A stretch of DNA of 64,000 nucleotides from Actinoplanes utahensis (GTDB lineage: Bacteria > Actinomycetota > Actinomycetes > Mycobacteriales > Micromonosporaceae), in NCBI RefSeq assembly GCF_016862455.1, contig NZ_BOMZ01000002.1:62001-126000 (forward strand). The letters run 5' to 3'. The first letter of the stretch is position 1; each line of letters starts with the position of its first letter. The notes below the pieces were generated by a model. That model was not told the origin of the DNA and made no database searches. It worked only from the letters and a program-made list of their open reading frames with translations. The translations under genes were made by a program, and so were the position numbers. This document shows positions 25,740-35,039 of this stretch, piece after piece.

Positions 25740-26562
25740 GCTCTTGGCGACGTAGGCGAGGGTGTTGGCCTTCGGCGCGCTGTCGCAGGCGACGCCGCCC
25801 TCGGCCTCCACGCCGCCCGCCGTCACCTTGCTGGTGGCGCTGAGGGAGCCCGCCATCCGCACCGCTCCCCCGCGACGCCGGCCCGAACCCGCCGGGCCGC
25901 CGAACGGCCGACCATGCCCCGGCCCGGCGGGCCGTGTCGCCCGCCGTGCGGGTGGCGGCCAGCTCGCGGCGGGCGGCGAGCTCGAACGACATCCCGGCGG
26001 TCAGGGCCAGCACGGCTGCCGTCGCCCCGATCAACGGCAGATTGAAAGTACGGCGGAAACGCCGGCTCAGGAACACCTGTGTGACGACCAGCAGCCCGAG
26101 CAGAACGACCACCGGCGGGATCCAGGTGGCCGCCCAGCCCGGTGCCGTCCGGCCGCCGGTGACCTGCTCCTCGAGGGCCCGCTGTTCGACGGTGAACAGG
26201 TCGTCGAGTCGGGTGAGGATGCCGCCGTCGGGCATGTGCAGCAGGCGCGAGGCGTACCACCGGTCGGCGGTGGCCGGCACCGATGCGGGATCCTTGCGGT
26301 ACTGCGCGTCGGCCTGCTCGATCAGCGCGGAGTACGCGGCCAGCTGCCCCCGCACGAGCTGGATGCTCAGGGTGACGCCGTCACCCGCGATGCTGTCCAC
26401 GGCGAGCGGGGTGAGGCTCTGGCCGGCGAGGGCGATCTGGTCCTGATAGCGCTCGCCGGGACCGGTCAGGCCGGCCGTCCCGCTCCGGAAGCTGCCGACG
26501 GCGGCCTCGTCGGCCGCCACGAGCGCGGCATGCGCGGCGAGGATGTGCTGAAGGGACGGCAC
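25740..26562 (-). pseudogene. Degenerate membrane protein gene with sensor-like extracytoplasmic part
   Basis: From about 26562 the minus strand encodes a helical domain (SLQHILAAHAALVAADEAAV, RYQDQIALAGQSL, DRWYASRLLHMPDGGI) and then two membrane helices (WIPPVVVLLGLLVVTQVFL, LIGATAAVLALTAGMSFEL). The frame then loses sense near 25960. A different frame continues with VACDSAPKANTLAYVAKSRY and GRRSHRT before meeting the antisense of the ANTAR fragment. An N-terminal membrane helix expected for this layout is also absent. I regard it as decayed. The family is not known to me. Confidence 0.5.
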
Positions 26563-26771
26563 CGAGTGGGCCGCGACCCGCTCGGCGGTGGCACGGGTGA
26601 GCCGCGTACCCCGTCGCCGGACGGCCTCGCGTTTGCCGTCCTTCTCCCTGATCCGCCATGATGCTCACTGTCGTACCGCGCCCGTGGTCGCGGACGGTGC
26701 CCGTTGGCCGGGTTGGTCCTGTCGTGTCGGGGTATGTGGGATCACCGTCACGGGGACACGGGGAAGTCGTC

Positions 26772-27197
26772 ATGGTGAGCGAACTGAGCGCCGAGATCGA
26801 GCTGCCGGCCGGGAACGGCGCGGCCTCGGCGGCGCGCGGTGCCCTGCGCGCGGTGCTGCTCGGCTGGGGTCTCACCGACGAGGACTGGATGTACGACGCG
26901 ACGCTCATCGCCAGCGAGCTGGTCACCAACGCCATCCGGCACGGCGGCGGCTGCCGGGCCCTGCGCGTGCACGCCGAGGACAGCACGGTCATGCTCTCCG
27001 TCGCCGACGGGTCGACGGCCGTCCCGCACCGCCGGCACAGCGACGAGCACACCGCCGGCGGGCGTGGCCTGACCTTCGTCGACGCGTTCGCCCAGATCTG
27101 GGGGGTGCGGGCGCACGAGGACGGTAAGCAGGTCTGGGTGCGTCTCGCGCCCTATCCCCACCGGCCACCCGAACGTGATGGATCATTGACGCGATGA
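26772..27197 (+). CDS. RsbW/SpoIIAB-like ATP-binding regulatory kinase
   Basis: From ATG 26772, with GGGGAAG upstream, the protein has 141 residues. It is a stand-alone GHKL ATPase of the anti-sigma kinase type: N box IASELVTNAIRHG, G1 box SVADGST and G2 region HTAGGRGLTFVD. Such proteins bind sigma factors or phosphorylate STAS antagonists in partner switching. Overlap by ATGA with the receiver gene at 27194 and proximity to the SpoIIE-type phosphatase support this. The sigma-STAS fusion at the start of the window is a possible distant client, though that is inference. Confidence 0.88.
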   Translation: MVSELSAEIELPAGNGAASAARGALRAVLLGWGLTDEDWMYDATLIASELVTNAIRHGGGCRALRVHAEDSTVMLSVADGSTAVPHRRHSDEHTAGGRGLTFVDAFAQIWGVRAHEDGKQVWVRLAPYPHRPPERDGSLTR

Positions 27198-27658
27198 CTG
27201 ATGACGACGTGCCGTTGCAGGTCCTGATCGTCGAGGACGACCTCGCCGACCTGGCGCTGATGGAGAACGCGTTCACCGAGCACATGGCGCCCACCGTGTT
27301 GCACCATGTCGCCGACGGCGCGGAGGCGATCCTGTTCCTGCGGCGGGCCGAGCCGTACGCCGGCGTGCCCCGGCCGGACCTGATCCTGCTGGATCTCAAC
27401 ATGCCGCGCGTCGACGGCCGTCAGGTCCTGTCCGCGATCAAGGCCGACCCGGGTCTCAAGGCGATCCCGGTGGTGGTCTTCACGACGTCGTCGACACCGG
27501 CGGACATCCTCTCCAGTTACCGGTCGCACGCCAACGCGTACGTCACCAAGCCTCTCGACCTCGACGACTTCGAGCGGGTCGTGGCGGAGATCCGCAACTT
27601 CTACGGCAGCACCGTCAGACTGCCGCGTCGCGCCGCGGACCATCCGCCGTCCGGGTGA
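27194..27658 (+). CDS. Single-domain response regulator (CheY/Rcp1-like)
   Basis: This 154-residue receiver has VEDD (acidic pocket), phosphoacceptor Asp in LILLDLNMPRVDG, Thr in VVFTTS and Lys in YVTKPLDL. The spacing and the motif LNMPRVDGRQVL are those of Rcp1-type receivers that partner phytochrome-like or hybrid kinases. There is no output domain. The gene is coupled to the upstream ATPase by ATGA. Its last 44 bases overlap the 3' end of the convergent phosphatase gene. Confidence 0.93.
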   Translation: MTDDDVPLQVLIVEDDLADLALMENAFTEHMAPTVLHHVADGAEAILFLRRAEPYAGVPRPDLILLDLNMPRVDGRQVLSAIKADPGLKAIPVVVFTTSSTPADILSSYRSHANAYVTKPLDLDDFERVVAEIRNFYGSTVRLPRRAADHPPSG

Positions 27659-29687
27659 GGCACAGCAGCGCGATGTCGTCACGGCGGGGGCGGGGCCCGA
27701 CGTCGCCGGCCAGGATGTGATCGAGGATGGCCGCCGGGTCGCCGGCCGGTGCGGTGCGGACGGCGGCGGACAGCTCCGCCATACCGCGGTCGAGCGGGTG
27801 CGCGCGGTCCTCCACGAGCCCGTCGGTGTAGAGCACCATCGTCGCCGCGGGCCCGAGGACGAGACGGGTCTCGCGGTAGTCGACCCGGTCCGACACGCCC
27901 AGGGGGGCCTGCGTCGGCAGGGACAGCAGGCGCACGGTGCCCGCGTCGCGCAGGATCGGCGGCGGATGCCCGGCGAGCACCCCCGTCACGACGCCGCCGG
28001 CCACCTCCAGTTGCAGGTAGCAGCAGGTCGCCCAGGTGTCCAGGCGCAGAGCGCGGATCAGGTGGTTCGTGTTCCGCATGACCTCGGCGGGCCGGTGACC
28101 GGCGACGGCGTACGCGCGCAGGGCGTCGCGGATCTGTCCCATCGCCGCCGCGGCCGTCGTGTTGTGGCCGGCGACGTCACCGATCACGACGCCGACGACA
28201 CCGTCCCGGATGGCGATGATGTCGTACCAGTCGCCGCCGACCTCGGCGCCGCGCGTCCACGGCAGGTACCGGGCGGCGTACCGGAGGCCGGCCGTCTGCG
28301 GCAGGGTCGCCGGCAGCAGGGCGTGCTGCAACTCGGAGGCGATCGACCGGCTGGTCTCGAACAGCATCGCCCGTTGCAGGGCCTGCGCCCCCAGCCCGGC
28401 CAGCGCGGCCAGCATCGATCGGGTGTCGTCGTCGAAGTCGCGGGGCTCCCGGTAGCCCACGACGAGCACACCCAGCACCTCCCCACCGGCGGTCAGGGGC
28501 AGGAAGGCCCAGGCCTGGCGTTGCCCGGGCGGGACGGCCGAGGGGTGGTCCGGCTGCGCCGCCCGGAACTGCGCCAGGGAGCTCAGGTACGCCGCGTGCC
28601 CGGTGCGGGCGGCGGCCACCGCCGGATAGGGGTGATCCATCGGCAGCTCGTGCAGCCACGCGACGACCTCCGGCTCGTATCCGGCATGATAGGCCAGGTG
28701 CAGCGACTGGTCCTGGCGCAGCAGCAGGGCCAGGCCCTGTCCGCCGGCCGACGGGCGTAGCACCGCTCCGAGGGCGGCGTACACCTGCGCGGTGGTGCTC
28801 GCCGCCACCAGCGCCGCGGTGACGCTCTCCAGGCTACGGGCGCGGGCGACGCTGCGGGCCAACTGCCGCTGCCGGTCGACCTGGTCGGTGATCTCGCGGA
28901 ACGACACCGCCACATGACCGCCGGCGGTGCGCCCGACCTTGATCTCCCACACCTGCCCGATCTCGGGATGGGGCAGGTCCTGGCGCCACGGCCGTCCGGT
29001 GACGGCGACCGCCCGGTACCTGTCGAACAGGCCGTTCGCCCGGCTCTCGGGGGAGATCTCGCTGAGCGGGCGACCGATCACGTCCACCACGTCCCGGCCG
29101 GCCAGCTTGGCGCCGCGCCGGTTGACGTACTCGCAGACGAAGTCGGTGATCTCCCCGCCGGGATCGCGGACCGGCGCGAGCACGGTGAATCCGTCGAACG
29201 CGGTGTCGAGGATGTCGTACAGGCGCTCGCCACCGGCCGACTGCGGGGAGACGGTCACCCGGCGCAGATCGACGAACCGGACCATGATCCCGTCCCGGTA
29301 CGGGCCCACCCGGAACTCGAAATGCCCGCAGACGCTCGGCTGCTCGTAGTACACCGTGCGCACGGCCGGGACGCCGGTCTCCACCACCGCGCGGTAGAAC
29401 GGCAGTGTCCCGTCGTGCACCGTCTCCGGCCACAGCTCCCGGTACCGCCGGCCGAGCAGGTCGCCGCGCGTCCGGCCGACCAGCTCGCAACCGGCGTCGT
29501 TGAGGTAGAGCAGCTCGAAATCGGCGACCACGGCGCCGTCACGCACCGCCCGGGCCAGTGCCCAGCCCGTCGGCTCCGCGTCCAGCATGGCGAGCACCTG
29601 GGCATCGGGCAGCCAGTCGACCACCTCGCCACCTCCCGCCGCGCGCCGTACCGCACGGCCATCTTCGCCCGCCGCGGGGGCCATCAC
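27615..29687 (-). CDS. PAS-PAS-GAF-SpoIIE (PP2C) phosphatase
   Basis: This 690-residue protein has two PAS-like domains (about residues 25-150 with LLYLNDAGCELVGRTRGDL, and 155-275 with EYVNRRGAKLAGRDVVDVIG). A GAF domain (about 285-440) follows, then a SpoIIE/RsbU-type PP2C phosphatase (AEVGGDWYDIIAI, VVIGDVAGHN, LYTDGLVEDR and a final RRDDIALLCL). The metal-binding Asp residues of the phosphatase are present. It would dephosphorylate STAS antagonists in response to signals sensed by PAS/GAF. Adjacent kinase and receiver genes complete a signalling module. Confidence 0.94.
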   Translation of the reverse strand: MMAPAAGEDGRAVRRAAGGGEVVDWLPDAQVLAMLDAEPTGWALARAVRDGAVVADFELLYLNDAGCELVGRTRGDLLGRRYRELWPETVHDGTLPFYRAVVETGVPAVRTVYYEQPSVCGHFEFRVGPYRDGIMVRFVDLRRVTVSPQSAGGERLYDILDTAFDGFTVLAPVRDPGGEITDFVCEYVNRRGAKLAGRDVVDVIGRPLSEISPESRANGLFDRYRAVAVTGRPWRQDLPHPEIGQVWEIKVGRTAGGHVAVSFREITDQVDRQRQLARSVARARSLESVTAALVAASTTAQVYAALGAVLRPSAGGQGLALLLRQDQSLHLAYHAGYEPEVVAWLHELPMDHPYPAVAAARTGHAAYLSSLAQFRAAQPDHPSAVPPGQRQAWAFLPLTAGGEVLGVLVVGYREPRDFDDDTRSMLAALAGLGAQALQRAMLFETSRSIASELQHALLPATLPQTAGLRYAARYLPWTRGAEVGGDWYDIIAIRDGVVGVVIGDVAGHNTTAAAAMGQIRDALRAYAVAGHRPAEVMRNTNHLIRALRLDTWATCCYLQLEVAGGVVTGVLAGHPPPILRDAGTVRLLSLPTQAPLGVSDRVDYRETRLVLGPAATMVLYTDGLVEDRAHPLDRGMAELSAAVRTAPAGDPAAILDHILAGDVGPRPRRDDIALLCLTRTADGPRRDAAV

Positions 29688-29723
29688 CTAATCGCTTCAC
29701 GCGACAGCGGACGAAGACGCGAC

Positions 29724-29761
29724 CGGCTCCGGTACGGGGAGGTCCCGCCGTACCGGAGCCG
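29724..29761. terminator. Hairpin after the secreted-repeat-protein operon
   Basis: CGGCTCCGGTACGG (29724-29737) pairs perfectly with CCGTACCGGAGCCG (29748-29761), a 14-bp stem with a 10-base loop. It starts 10 bases beyond the stop codon at 29772 on the minus strand. It also shields the phosphatase gene start at 29687 from read-through. Confidence 0.8.
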
Positions 29762-29771
29762 TCGCCGGGTG

Positions 29772-30314
29772 TCACACCCGGCACTGCCAGGAGCGCGCGT
29801 CGTGGAAGTCGGCGAACCGGTCGACGGTGGCGTAGCCGAACGTGGTCTCCCGGCAGGCCGCCAGGACGTCGATGTCCGACGGCCGGCCGCCGGTGACGCA
29901 GTGCCAGTCGTAGACGGTGCCGCCGGTGAGTGCCGCGCCGTCCGCGCCGGTGCTGCGGCAGTACCTGTCGAAGTCCGGCGCGACGATGTCCGAGCGCACC
30001 CGCCAGCAGCCGATGCTGTCCGGGCGATGGAAGTCGCCGATCCGGTCGACGGCCTGGTCGATGCCGTGGGTCCAGCGGCAGGCGGCGTCGAGAGCGATGC
30101 CGGTGTCGCGGCCGCCGGTGGTGCGGCAGTGCCACCCGTAGGCGGTGTCACCGGTCAGGGCGGCGCCGGCATGACCCTGCGACCGGCAGTATCCGCCCAG
30201 GTCGGGTGCGCCCAGGTCGCGCGGCGGCGGCGGGGACGCCGAGCCGGGCGCGGCGGTGAGGACGGCGCAGGCGCCGAAGAGCAGGGCGATCAGGAGGCGT
30301 ACGGCGAGGCGCAT
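29772..30314 (-). CDS. Secreted protein of two tandem cysteine-containing repeats
   Basis: This 180-residue protein has a signal peptide (LLIALLFGACAVLTAAPGSAS). The mature part is two copies of a domain of about 65 residues. Each copy has the order YCRS, GAALTG, WHC, a mid Cys (DAACRW or LAACRE), then VDR, DFH and a terminal WxC-like Cys. The four Cys per copy likely form two disulphides. I do not recognise the family. It lies 21 bases after the DUF6209-like gene and is co-transcribed with it. Confidence 0.75.
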   Translation of the reverse strand: MRLAVRLLIALLFGACAVLTAAPGSASPPPPRDLGAPDLGGYCRSQGHAGAALTGDTAYGWHCRTTGGRDTGIALDAACRWTHGIDQAVDRIGDFHRPDSIGCWRVRSDIVAPDFDRYCRSTGADGAALTGGTVYDWHCVTGGRPSDIDVLAACRETTFGYATVDRFADFHDARSWQCRV

Positions 30315-30335
30315 GGTGATCTTCTCCCGGTGGCG

Positions 30336-31187
30336 TCAGGCGACGGCGTACGCGTAGTTGGCGCCGAAGTCGGAGTCGTAGGCGGTGCATCCGCTGCGCT
30401 GGCCGGTGACCCGGAACCACATCTCCACCCGTCCGCTGCCGGGCGTGACGTCGAGGGTCACCGGGACGGCCCGGCCGTCGCTGCCGGTCAGGGTGCGGGA
30501 CTGGACCGGGCCGCCGTCGAGGCGGTGGAGGACGTCGATGTGCCAGGCCGGTGCGCCGTTGTAGGTCTCCCGGCACTGCGGGAGGCGGGCGGGGTCGTAC
30601 GCGACGACCAGGCCGTGGCCGGCGCGGATCGGGCCGGTGACCGATTCGGACCAGTCGGCGCCGAACGTGGCGACCGCCGGCTGCTCGATCGTGTAGTGGT
30701 AGTTGGCGCCGGAACGGGAGTCGTACTCGCTGCAGCCGGTCCGGTCGCCGGCGTGGAACCACATCTCCAGGTCGCGCCCGCCGAGCGGCAGGTCGACGCG
30801 GACCGGCACCGCGACGTTGTGCCGCGTCTCGTCGAGCCGGGTGACCGGCTCGGTGCGGATCGGGCCGCCGTCGATGCGGTAGTAGACGCCGATGCTCCAG
30901 GCGTCGCCGCCGGCGTACTGGTTGCGGCACGCCGGGAGGCGCGCCGGGTCGTAGTGGACCAGGACGGACCGGTTGGCCTCCAGGATGCCGTCGAGCCGGT
31001 CGGTTCCGTCGGCGGCGAAGCGCAGCGTGGTCGTGGGCGTGGCGGCCGCGGCTGCGGTCGGCGCCGTGATGGTCGCGGCTTCGGCCGGCGCCGCCAGGGC
31101 GACCAGGGCGGCCGCGCTGACGGCCAGGATGCGGGCGATGCCGGCGATGGCGCGCCGCTTCGGGGTGATGCCAGTGTCGCGATGCAT
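30336..31187 (-). CDS. Secreted tandem-domain protein resembling DUF6209
   Basis: This 283-residue protein has a signal peptide (ARILAVSAAALVALAAPAEA) and two similar domains of about 110 residues. The shared order is FxADxxxxxxG, VxYDPARLPxCR, AWxIxVxxRxDGGP, EMWFxxxxxxGCxxYDSxxGANYxY. This pattern fits the DUF6209 family as I remember it, which has no known activity. Two Cys per domain probably pair. It is the first gene of a two-gene secreted operon, with an AT-richer upstream region of about 245 bases. Confidence 0.75.
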   Translation of the reverse strand: MHRDTGITPKRRAIAGIARILAVSAAALVALAAPAEAATITAPTAAAAATPTTTLRFAADGTDRLDGILEANRSVLVHYDPARLPACRNQYAGGDAWSIGVYYRIDGGPIRTEPVTRLDETRHNVAVPVRVDLPLGGRDLEMWFHAGDRTGCSEYDSRSGANYHYTIEQPAVATFGADWSESVTGPIRAGHGLVVAYDPARLPQCRETYNGAPAWHIDVLHRLDGGPVQSRTLTGSDGRAVPVTLDVTPGSGRVEMWFRVTGQRSGCTAYDSDFGANYAYAVA

Positions 31188-31249
31188 CGGTTGTCCTTCT
31201 CACAGATCGCGGGGAAGGCGCCGCCGGGACGGCGACGCCACAGCGAGAC

Positions 31250-31263
31250 TGCAAGTTCTTGCA
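31250..31263. promoter_or_regulatory. Palindrome TGCAAG-TT-CTTGCA upstream of the DUF6209-like gene
   Basis: The site has perfect 6-base arms with a 2-base spacer, 63 bases upstream of the gene start. The surrounding 31188-31433 stretch is relatively AT-rich and also holds repeated TTCGCAA motifs (31342 and 31407 regions). It is an operator candidate only; no gene is visible in this gap. Confidence 0.35.
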
Positions 31264-31433
31264 TGATCAGGCAACCGCCATCATTACTATCAGTGTTCAT
31301 AATTTGTCGCAAAGTCACGGGCGCAAGCGGTTCGACGGAGGTCAGCGCGGTTCGCAAACGACACAAAGGGCCGATGTGGGCACGGTCACGTCGCGCAAGA
31401 ATTCGACATAGTTCGCAAGGAATTGCAGGTGTC

Positions 31434-34400
31434 TCACCGCGCCCGCTGCCCGTCTCGGAGCTCCCGGTCGGCGCCGGGCCGCCGGTGCTGCCGGCGGCGT
31501 TCCAGCGTGATCGAGTACATGGCCGCGTCGGCCTGTTCGACGGCGGCCGCGAAACCGTCGGCCATGGTGACGGCGGCCCAGCCGATCGCTCCCCTCATCC
31601 CGGCCGCCCGGAGTTCGGCGTCGATCCGCTCGATGACGGCCGGAGCGTCGTCCTCGGTGCAGTCGCGCAGCAGCAGGCCGAACTCGTCACCGCCGAGACG
31701 GGCCACGGTGTCGGTGTCGCGCAGGGCTCGCCGCAGAGCGGTGGCGGCGGCCGCGAGACGGGTGTCGCCTGCGACGGCGAGCGGATCGAGGTCGAGGTCG
31801 AGGTCGAGGTCGAGGATCGCGATCACGGTCGGGTCGGCGAGGCGTTCGTAGCGTTCCCGGGCCTGTTCGAGGATGTGCTGCCACGCCCGCCGGTTCGGCA
31901 GCCCGGTCAGCGTGTCGGTCTCCGCGCCGATCTGCGCGCGCAGGCGGGGGCCGATGAAACGGTCGTGGGCGCGTTCGGCGGCCAGCACGGTGGTGAGCAG
32001 CCGGCCGAGCCGAGCCAGCAGGGTCTCGGCGTCGGCCATCCGCGGGGCGCCGCTGTGGGTCTGCGGGTCGAGGCCGCAGATGGTGCCGAACAGGGAGCCG
32101 TCGGGTTCGGTGATGGCGGCTCCGGCGTAGGTGCCGATGTCGATGAGTTCGTTGACTCCGGCGTTCGCGTACGCCGGCACCGCCTGGGCGTCGCGGGCGA
32201 CCGCCGGGGCCCGGCCCGCGGCCATGTGGACGCAGAAGCTGTCCTCCCAGGGATGGCTTCCGCCCTGTGACAGGCCGTACCCGTTGCCGGCGTCCAGATA
32301 GAGGTAGGTCTGCCGGCCGTTCTCGACCCGGGTGACGGCCCAGAACGTCAGCGGCATCCGTTCGTGCAGATAGTCGAGCACCAGGTGGGCCGCCTGCTCG
32401 AAGGCCGCCACCGGAGCCATGGCAGGCGGTTCGGCGGCCGCGGTGGTGTCCGCGGTCGTGTCCGCGGCGGGTACCGGCACGGCAGCCGGGGGCGGGTCGG
32501 CGGCCTCCACCGGTGCGAGCGTGGCGGCCGTGATCGCGTCGGCCGGCAGGGTGACGGTGATCCGGGTGCCCCGCCCGGCCGGGTTGGCCGACGCCCGGAT
32601 CGACCCGCCGTGGCGTTCGACGATGCGTTTGCAGATGCCCAGGCCCAGTCCCGTGCCGGTGTAGCCGGTCCCCCGGTGGGCGCGGTGGAAGTCGTCGAAG
32701 ATCGCCTCGTGCTGGCCCTCGGGGATGCCGATGCCGTTGTCGTCGATCGTCACCGTGGTCATCGCCCCGGACCGTTCGGTGCTGACGGCGATGTGCGGCA
32801 CGACGCCCGGCCCGGTGTACTTGACGGCGTTGCCGATCAGGTTCTCGAACAGCTGACGCACCAGCACCGGGTCGGCATGAACCGGGTGCAGCTCACCGAT
32901 GCCGAAGGTGGGGACCGGGGTGCCGTTGCTCTGCGCCTGGTCGATACGGGCGATCGCGATGTCGTTGACCAGGTCGCCGAGTGCGACGGGCGCCGGTGAC
33001 ATGGTGGCGTTGCGGGCGGTGGTGTACTCCAGCAGGTCGTTGATCATGTTGCGCATGCGAGCGGCGGCCCGGCTGATCCGCCGTACCGGGTCCGCCAGTT
33101 CCGCCGCGGCGGCCCGGTCGGCGGCCTCCTCGATCATCTCGGCGAGGGCCTCGGTCCAGCCTTCGACGGTGGCGAGCGGATTCTGCAGGTCGTGGGCGAC
33201 GACACCGGCGAAGGAGGCCAGCTCGTTGCGGTGCCGGCGTTCGGCGGTGACGTCGTGGAACACCGTCACGGCGTAGCCGTCACCGTCACCGTCACCGTCG
33301 CCGGGCAGAGCCGTGGAGCTGACACTGAGCATGCGGCCCTCCGTCAGGCCGGGATTGCGGACGAGGATGTCCACGTCCCGGACGTCCGTGCCGGCCAGCG
33401 CCCGCCGGTAGGGCATCTCGTCCGGTGCCAGCGGACGGCCGTCGGGGTGGAACAGGCCGTACTGGTCCGGCCGGCCCATCCGGTCGGAGCCGCTGACCGT
33501 CCCGCCGACGAGCCGGCGCACCGCCGGGTTGCGCAGCAGGAACCGGCCCTCCGCGTCGACCACCATGAGCCCCTCGGCCATCGAGTCGACGATCGTGTTC
33601 AACATCCTCGCCTGCCGGGCCGCGGCGTGCTCGGCGCCGCGCAGCTGCCTGATCAGAGCGGCCCGTTCGTCCCGGCCCAGCGCCAGGGCCAGCCCGATCA
33701 CGGTGATCATGCAGACGAACGCCTGAGCCACCAGCGCCCGTACCGGATCGGACCCGATCTGCGCGAACACCCCGCTGCCCCGCAACGTGAACAGGATCGT
33801 CACCGTTCCGAACACCAGAGTGTGCAGGCCCACGAAGGTGGTGTGCAGCCGGGAACCGGCCCAGACGGTCAGGGCGAGGACGGTGAAGGCCAGCGGCAGC
33901 CGCTGACCGAAGCCGAAGACCGCGGTGTAGGTGACAGCCGACAACACGGTCAGGACGAGGTAATCCAGCCGCCGGATCAGCGGAAGCCCGGCCCACCAGG
34001 CCCGCACACCGAGACGCGGCGCTCCCTGCCGGCGGGCGTGCGCCATCGCGCCGATCCGCAGACCCGCCGCGCCGATCAGCAGGATGCTCACCGTGTTGCG
34101 GGTCATCCACACCGCGGTCGCCGGCCACGAGTAGACCCCGTTGACGAACCACACCCCGGTGGGCCCGAGCACGGCCCCGCACCCGGTGCTGACGAGCGCG
34201 ATGGCCGCCAGCCGCCACAGCTCCAGCACCCTGGCCAGGGCCTGTCCCCCGCCGCCGCCCCACAGATGGGGCAACCAGCGGGCGAACAGCCAGGCGAAGA
34301 CCCACGCCTGCGCGATGTTGGCCGCGGCGAACCACAGCGTCAGCACCGCCGGGGCGCCGGTCGCCATGTTGACCACGAACGTCACCGCGCACAACGCGGC

Positions 34401-34583
34401 CGCGTCCAGAACCCGCCAGGGGGACCGGAACTGCGCCGCCGCCCACACCGCGGAGACGCCGGCGGCGGGCCAGACGAGGCTCAGATTCGTCTCGTCCATC
34501 ACCGTGAGCCGCCCGGCGTAGGTCGCGCCCAGGTAGACGACGGCGAAGCCGAGCGTCCGCAGCAGGGACGCCCCGAAGCCCAT
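31434..34583 (-). CDS. MASE1-PAS-histidine kinase-GAF-GGDEF multidomain sensor
   Basis: From ATG 34583, with GGGGGAC upstream, the protein has 1049 residues. Residues 1-300 form a MASE1-like membrane sensor of about eight helices. A PAS domain follows (MLNTIVDSMAEGLMVVDAEG), then HisKA (VVAHDLQNPLATVEGW with the phosphoacceptor His), HATPase (NLIGNAVKYTG, DDNGIGIP, GTGLGLGICKRI), GAF (about 720-880) and GGDEF (TLTGLPNRRAW, RLGGDEFGLLL). An RxxD I-site (RDTD) lies five residues before GGDEF. The first metal Asp region is replaced by an LDLDLDLD repeat and the usual FKxxND-GH segment is missing, so cyclase activity is doubtful. Confidence 0.9.
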   Translation of the reverse strand: MGFGASLLRTLGFAVVYLGATYAGRLTVMDETNLSLVWPAAGVSAVWAAAQFRSPWRVLDAAALCAVTFVVNMATGAPAVLTLWFAAANIAQAWVFAWLFARWLPHLWGGGGGQALARVLELWRLAAIALVSTGCGAVLGPTGVWFVNGVYSWPATAVWMTRNTVSILLIGAAGLRIGAMAHARRQGAPRLGVRAWWAGLPLIRRLDYLVLTVLSAVTYTAVFGFGQRLPLAFTVLALTVWAGSRLHTTFVGLHTLVFGTVTILFTLRGSGVFAQIGSDPVRALVAQAFVCMITVIGLALALGRDERAALIRQLRGAEHAAARQARMLNTIVDSMAEGLMVVDAEGRFLLRNPAVRRLVGGTVSGSDRMGRPDQYGLFHPDGRPLAPDEMPYRRALAGTDVRDVDILVRNPGLTEGRMLSVSSTALPGDGDGDGDGYAVTVFHDVTAERRHRNELASFAGVVAHDLQNPLATVEGWTEALAEMIEEAADRAAAAELADPVRRISRAAARMRNMINDLLEYTTARNATMSPAPVALGDLVNDIAIARIDQAQSNGTPVPTFGIGELHPVHADPVLVRQLFENLIGNAVKYTGPGVVPHIAVSTERSGAMTTVTIDDNGIGIPEGQHEAIFDDFHRAHRGTGYTGTGLGLGICKRIVERHGGSIRASANPAGRGTRITVTLPADAITAATLAPVEAADPPPAAVPVPAADTTADTTAAAEPPAMAPVAAFEQAAHLVLDYLHERMPLTFWAVTRVENGRQTYLYLDAGNGYGLSQGGSHPWEDSFCVHMAAGRAPAVARDAQAVPAYANAGVNELIDIGTYAGAAITEPDGSLFGTICGLDPQTHSGAPRMADAETLLARLGRLLTTVLAAERAHDRFIGPRLRAQIGAETDTLTGLPNRRAWQHILEQARERYERLADPTVIAILDLDLDLDLDPLAVAGDTRLAAAATALRRALRDTDTVARLGGDEFGLLLRDCTEDDAPAVIERIDAELRAAGMRGAIGWAAVTMADGFAAAVEQADAAMYSITLERRRQHRRPGADRELRDGQRAR

Positions 34584-35039
34584 CAGCTGTCCCCCGTGCC
34601 GTCGTCGCCATACCCCTGTTCGTCTGTTCGGCAGCAGGCGCCCGTTCGTGAGGGACTCACCGGCCGGATGGATGTCAACACCCGATCGGTTGACAGCGGA
34701 CGACGAGCATGACGGCGACCATCCGGCTTTCTCCGTGTTCCCGTTCACAGATCAAAAGCACGTCCGCGTGACCGTACGAATACCGAGAGTGACGAAAAAC
34801 TTCGCGGCGCCCTTCCCAACCGGACAATCCCCACCTGGCGCGATACGCAGCGTCATCACGGCGGCGGAGGCAGCGGGTCGAAAGCCGGGCTATCAAGGAG
34901 GGGCGGCGGGCACCTGCTCGCCGGTCGTGCCGTACGGATCACGCCGAGCCCTGCCCCGGTCCGGCGGCACGAGCCCGCATGACGAGTCATGAGGCAATCG
35001 GGGGCAGGGACGGGGAACCCACATATCGACCCTCGGCCG
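34584..35039. other. Intergenic leader and promoter region, no gene seen
   Basis: About 455 bases between the divergent sensor gene and the c-di-AMP riboswitch have no coding signal on either strand. The 34690-34830 part is AT-richer and includes TTGACA at 34689. It presumably carries promoters for both directions. I cannot place a convincing -10 box. Confidence 0.5.

Noticed and set aside
31782..31817. Short tandem GTCGAG-type repeat considered as a CRISPR or VNTR locus.
   Set aside because: It is a coding repeat giving LDLDLDLD in the GGDEF gene. There are no spacers, so it is not CRISPR.
28914..32270. An 1118-codon plus-strand open frame.
   Set aside because: It crosses the antisense of four clear minus-strand genes and lacks any recognisable domain.
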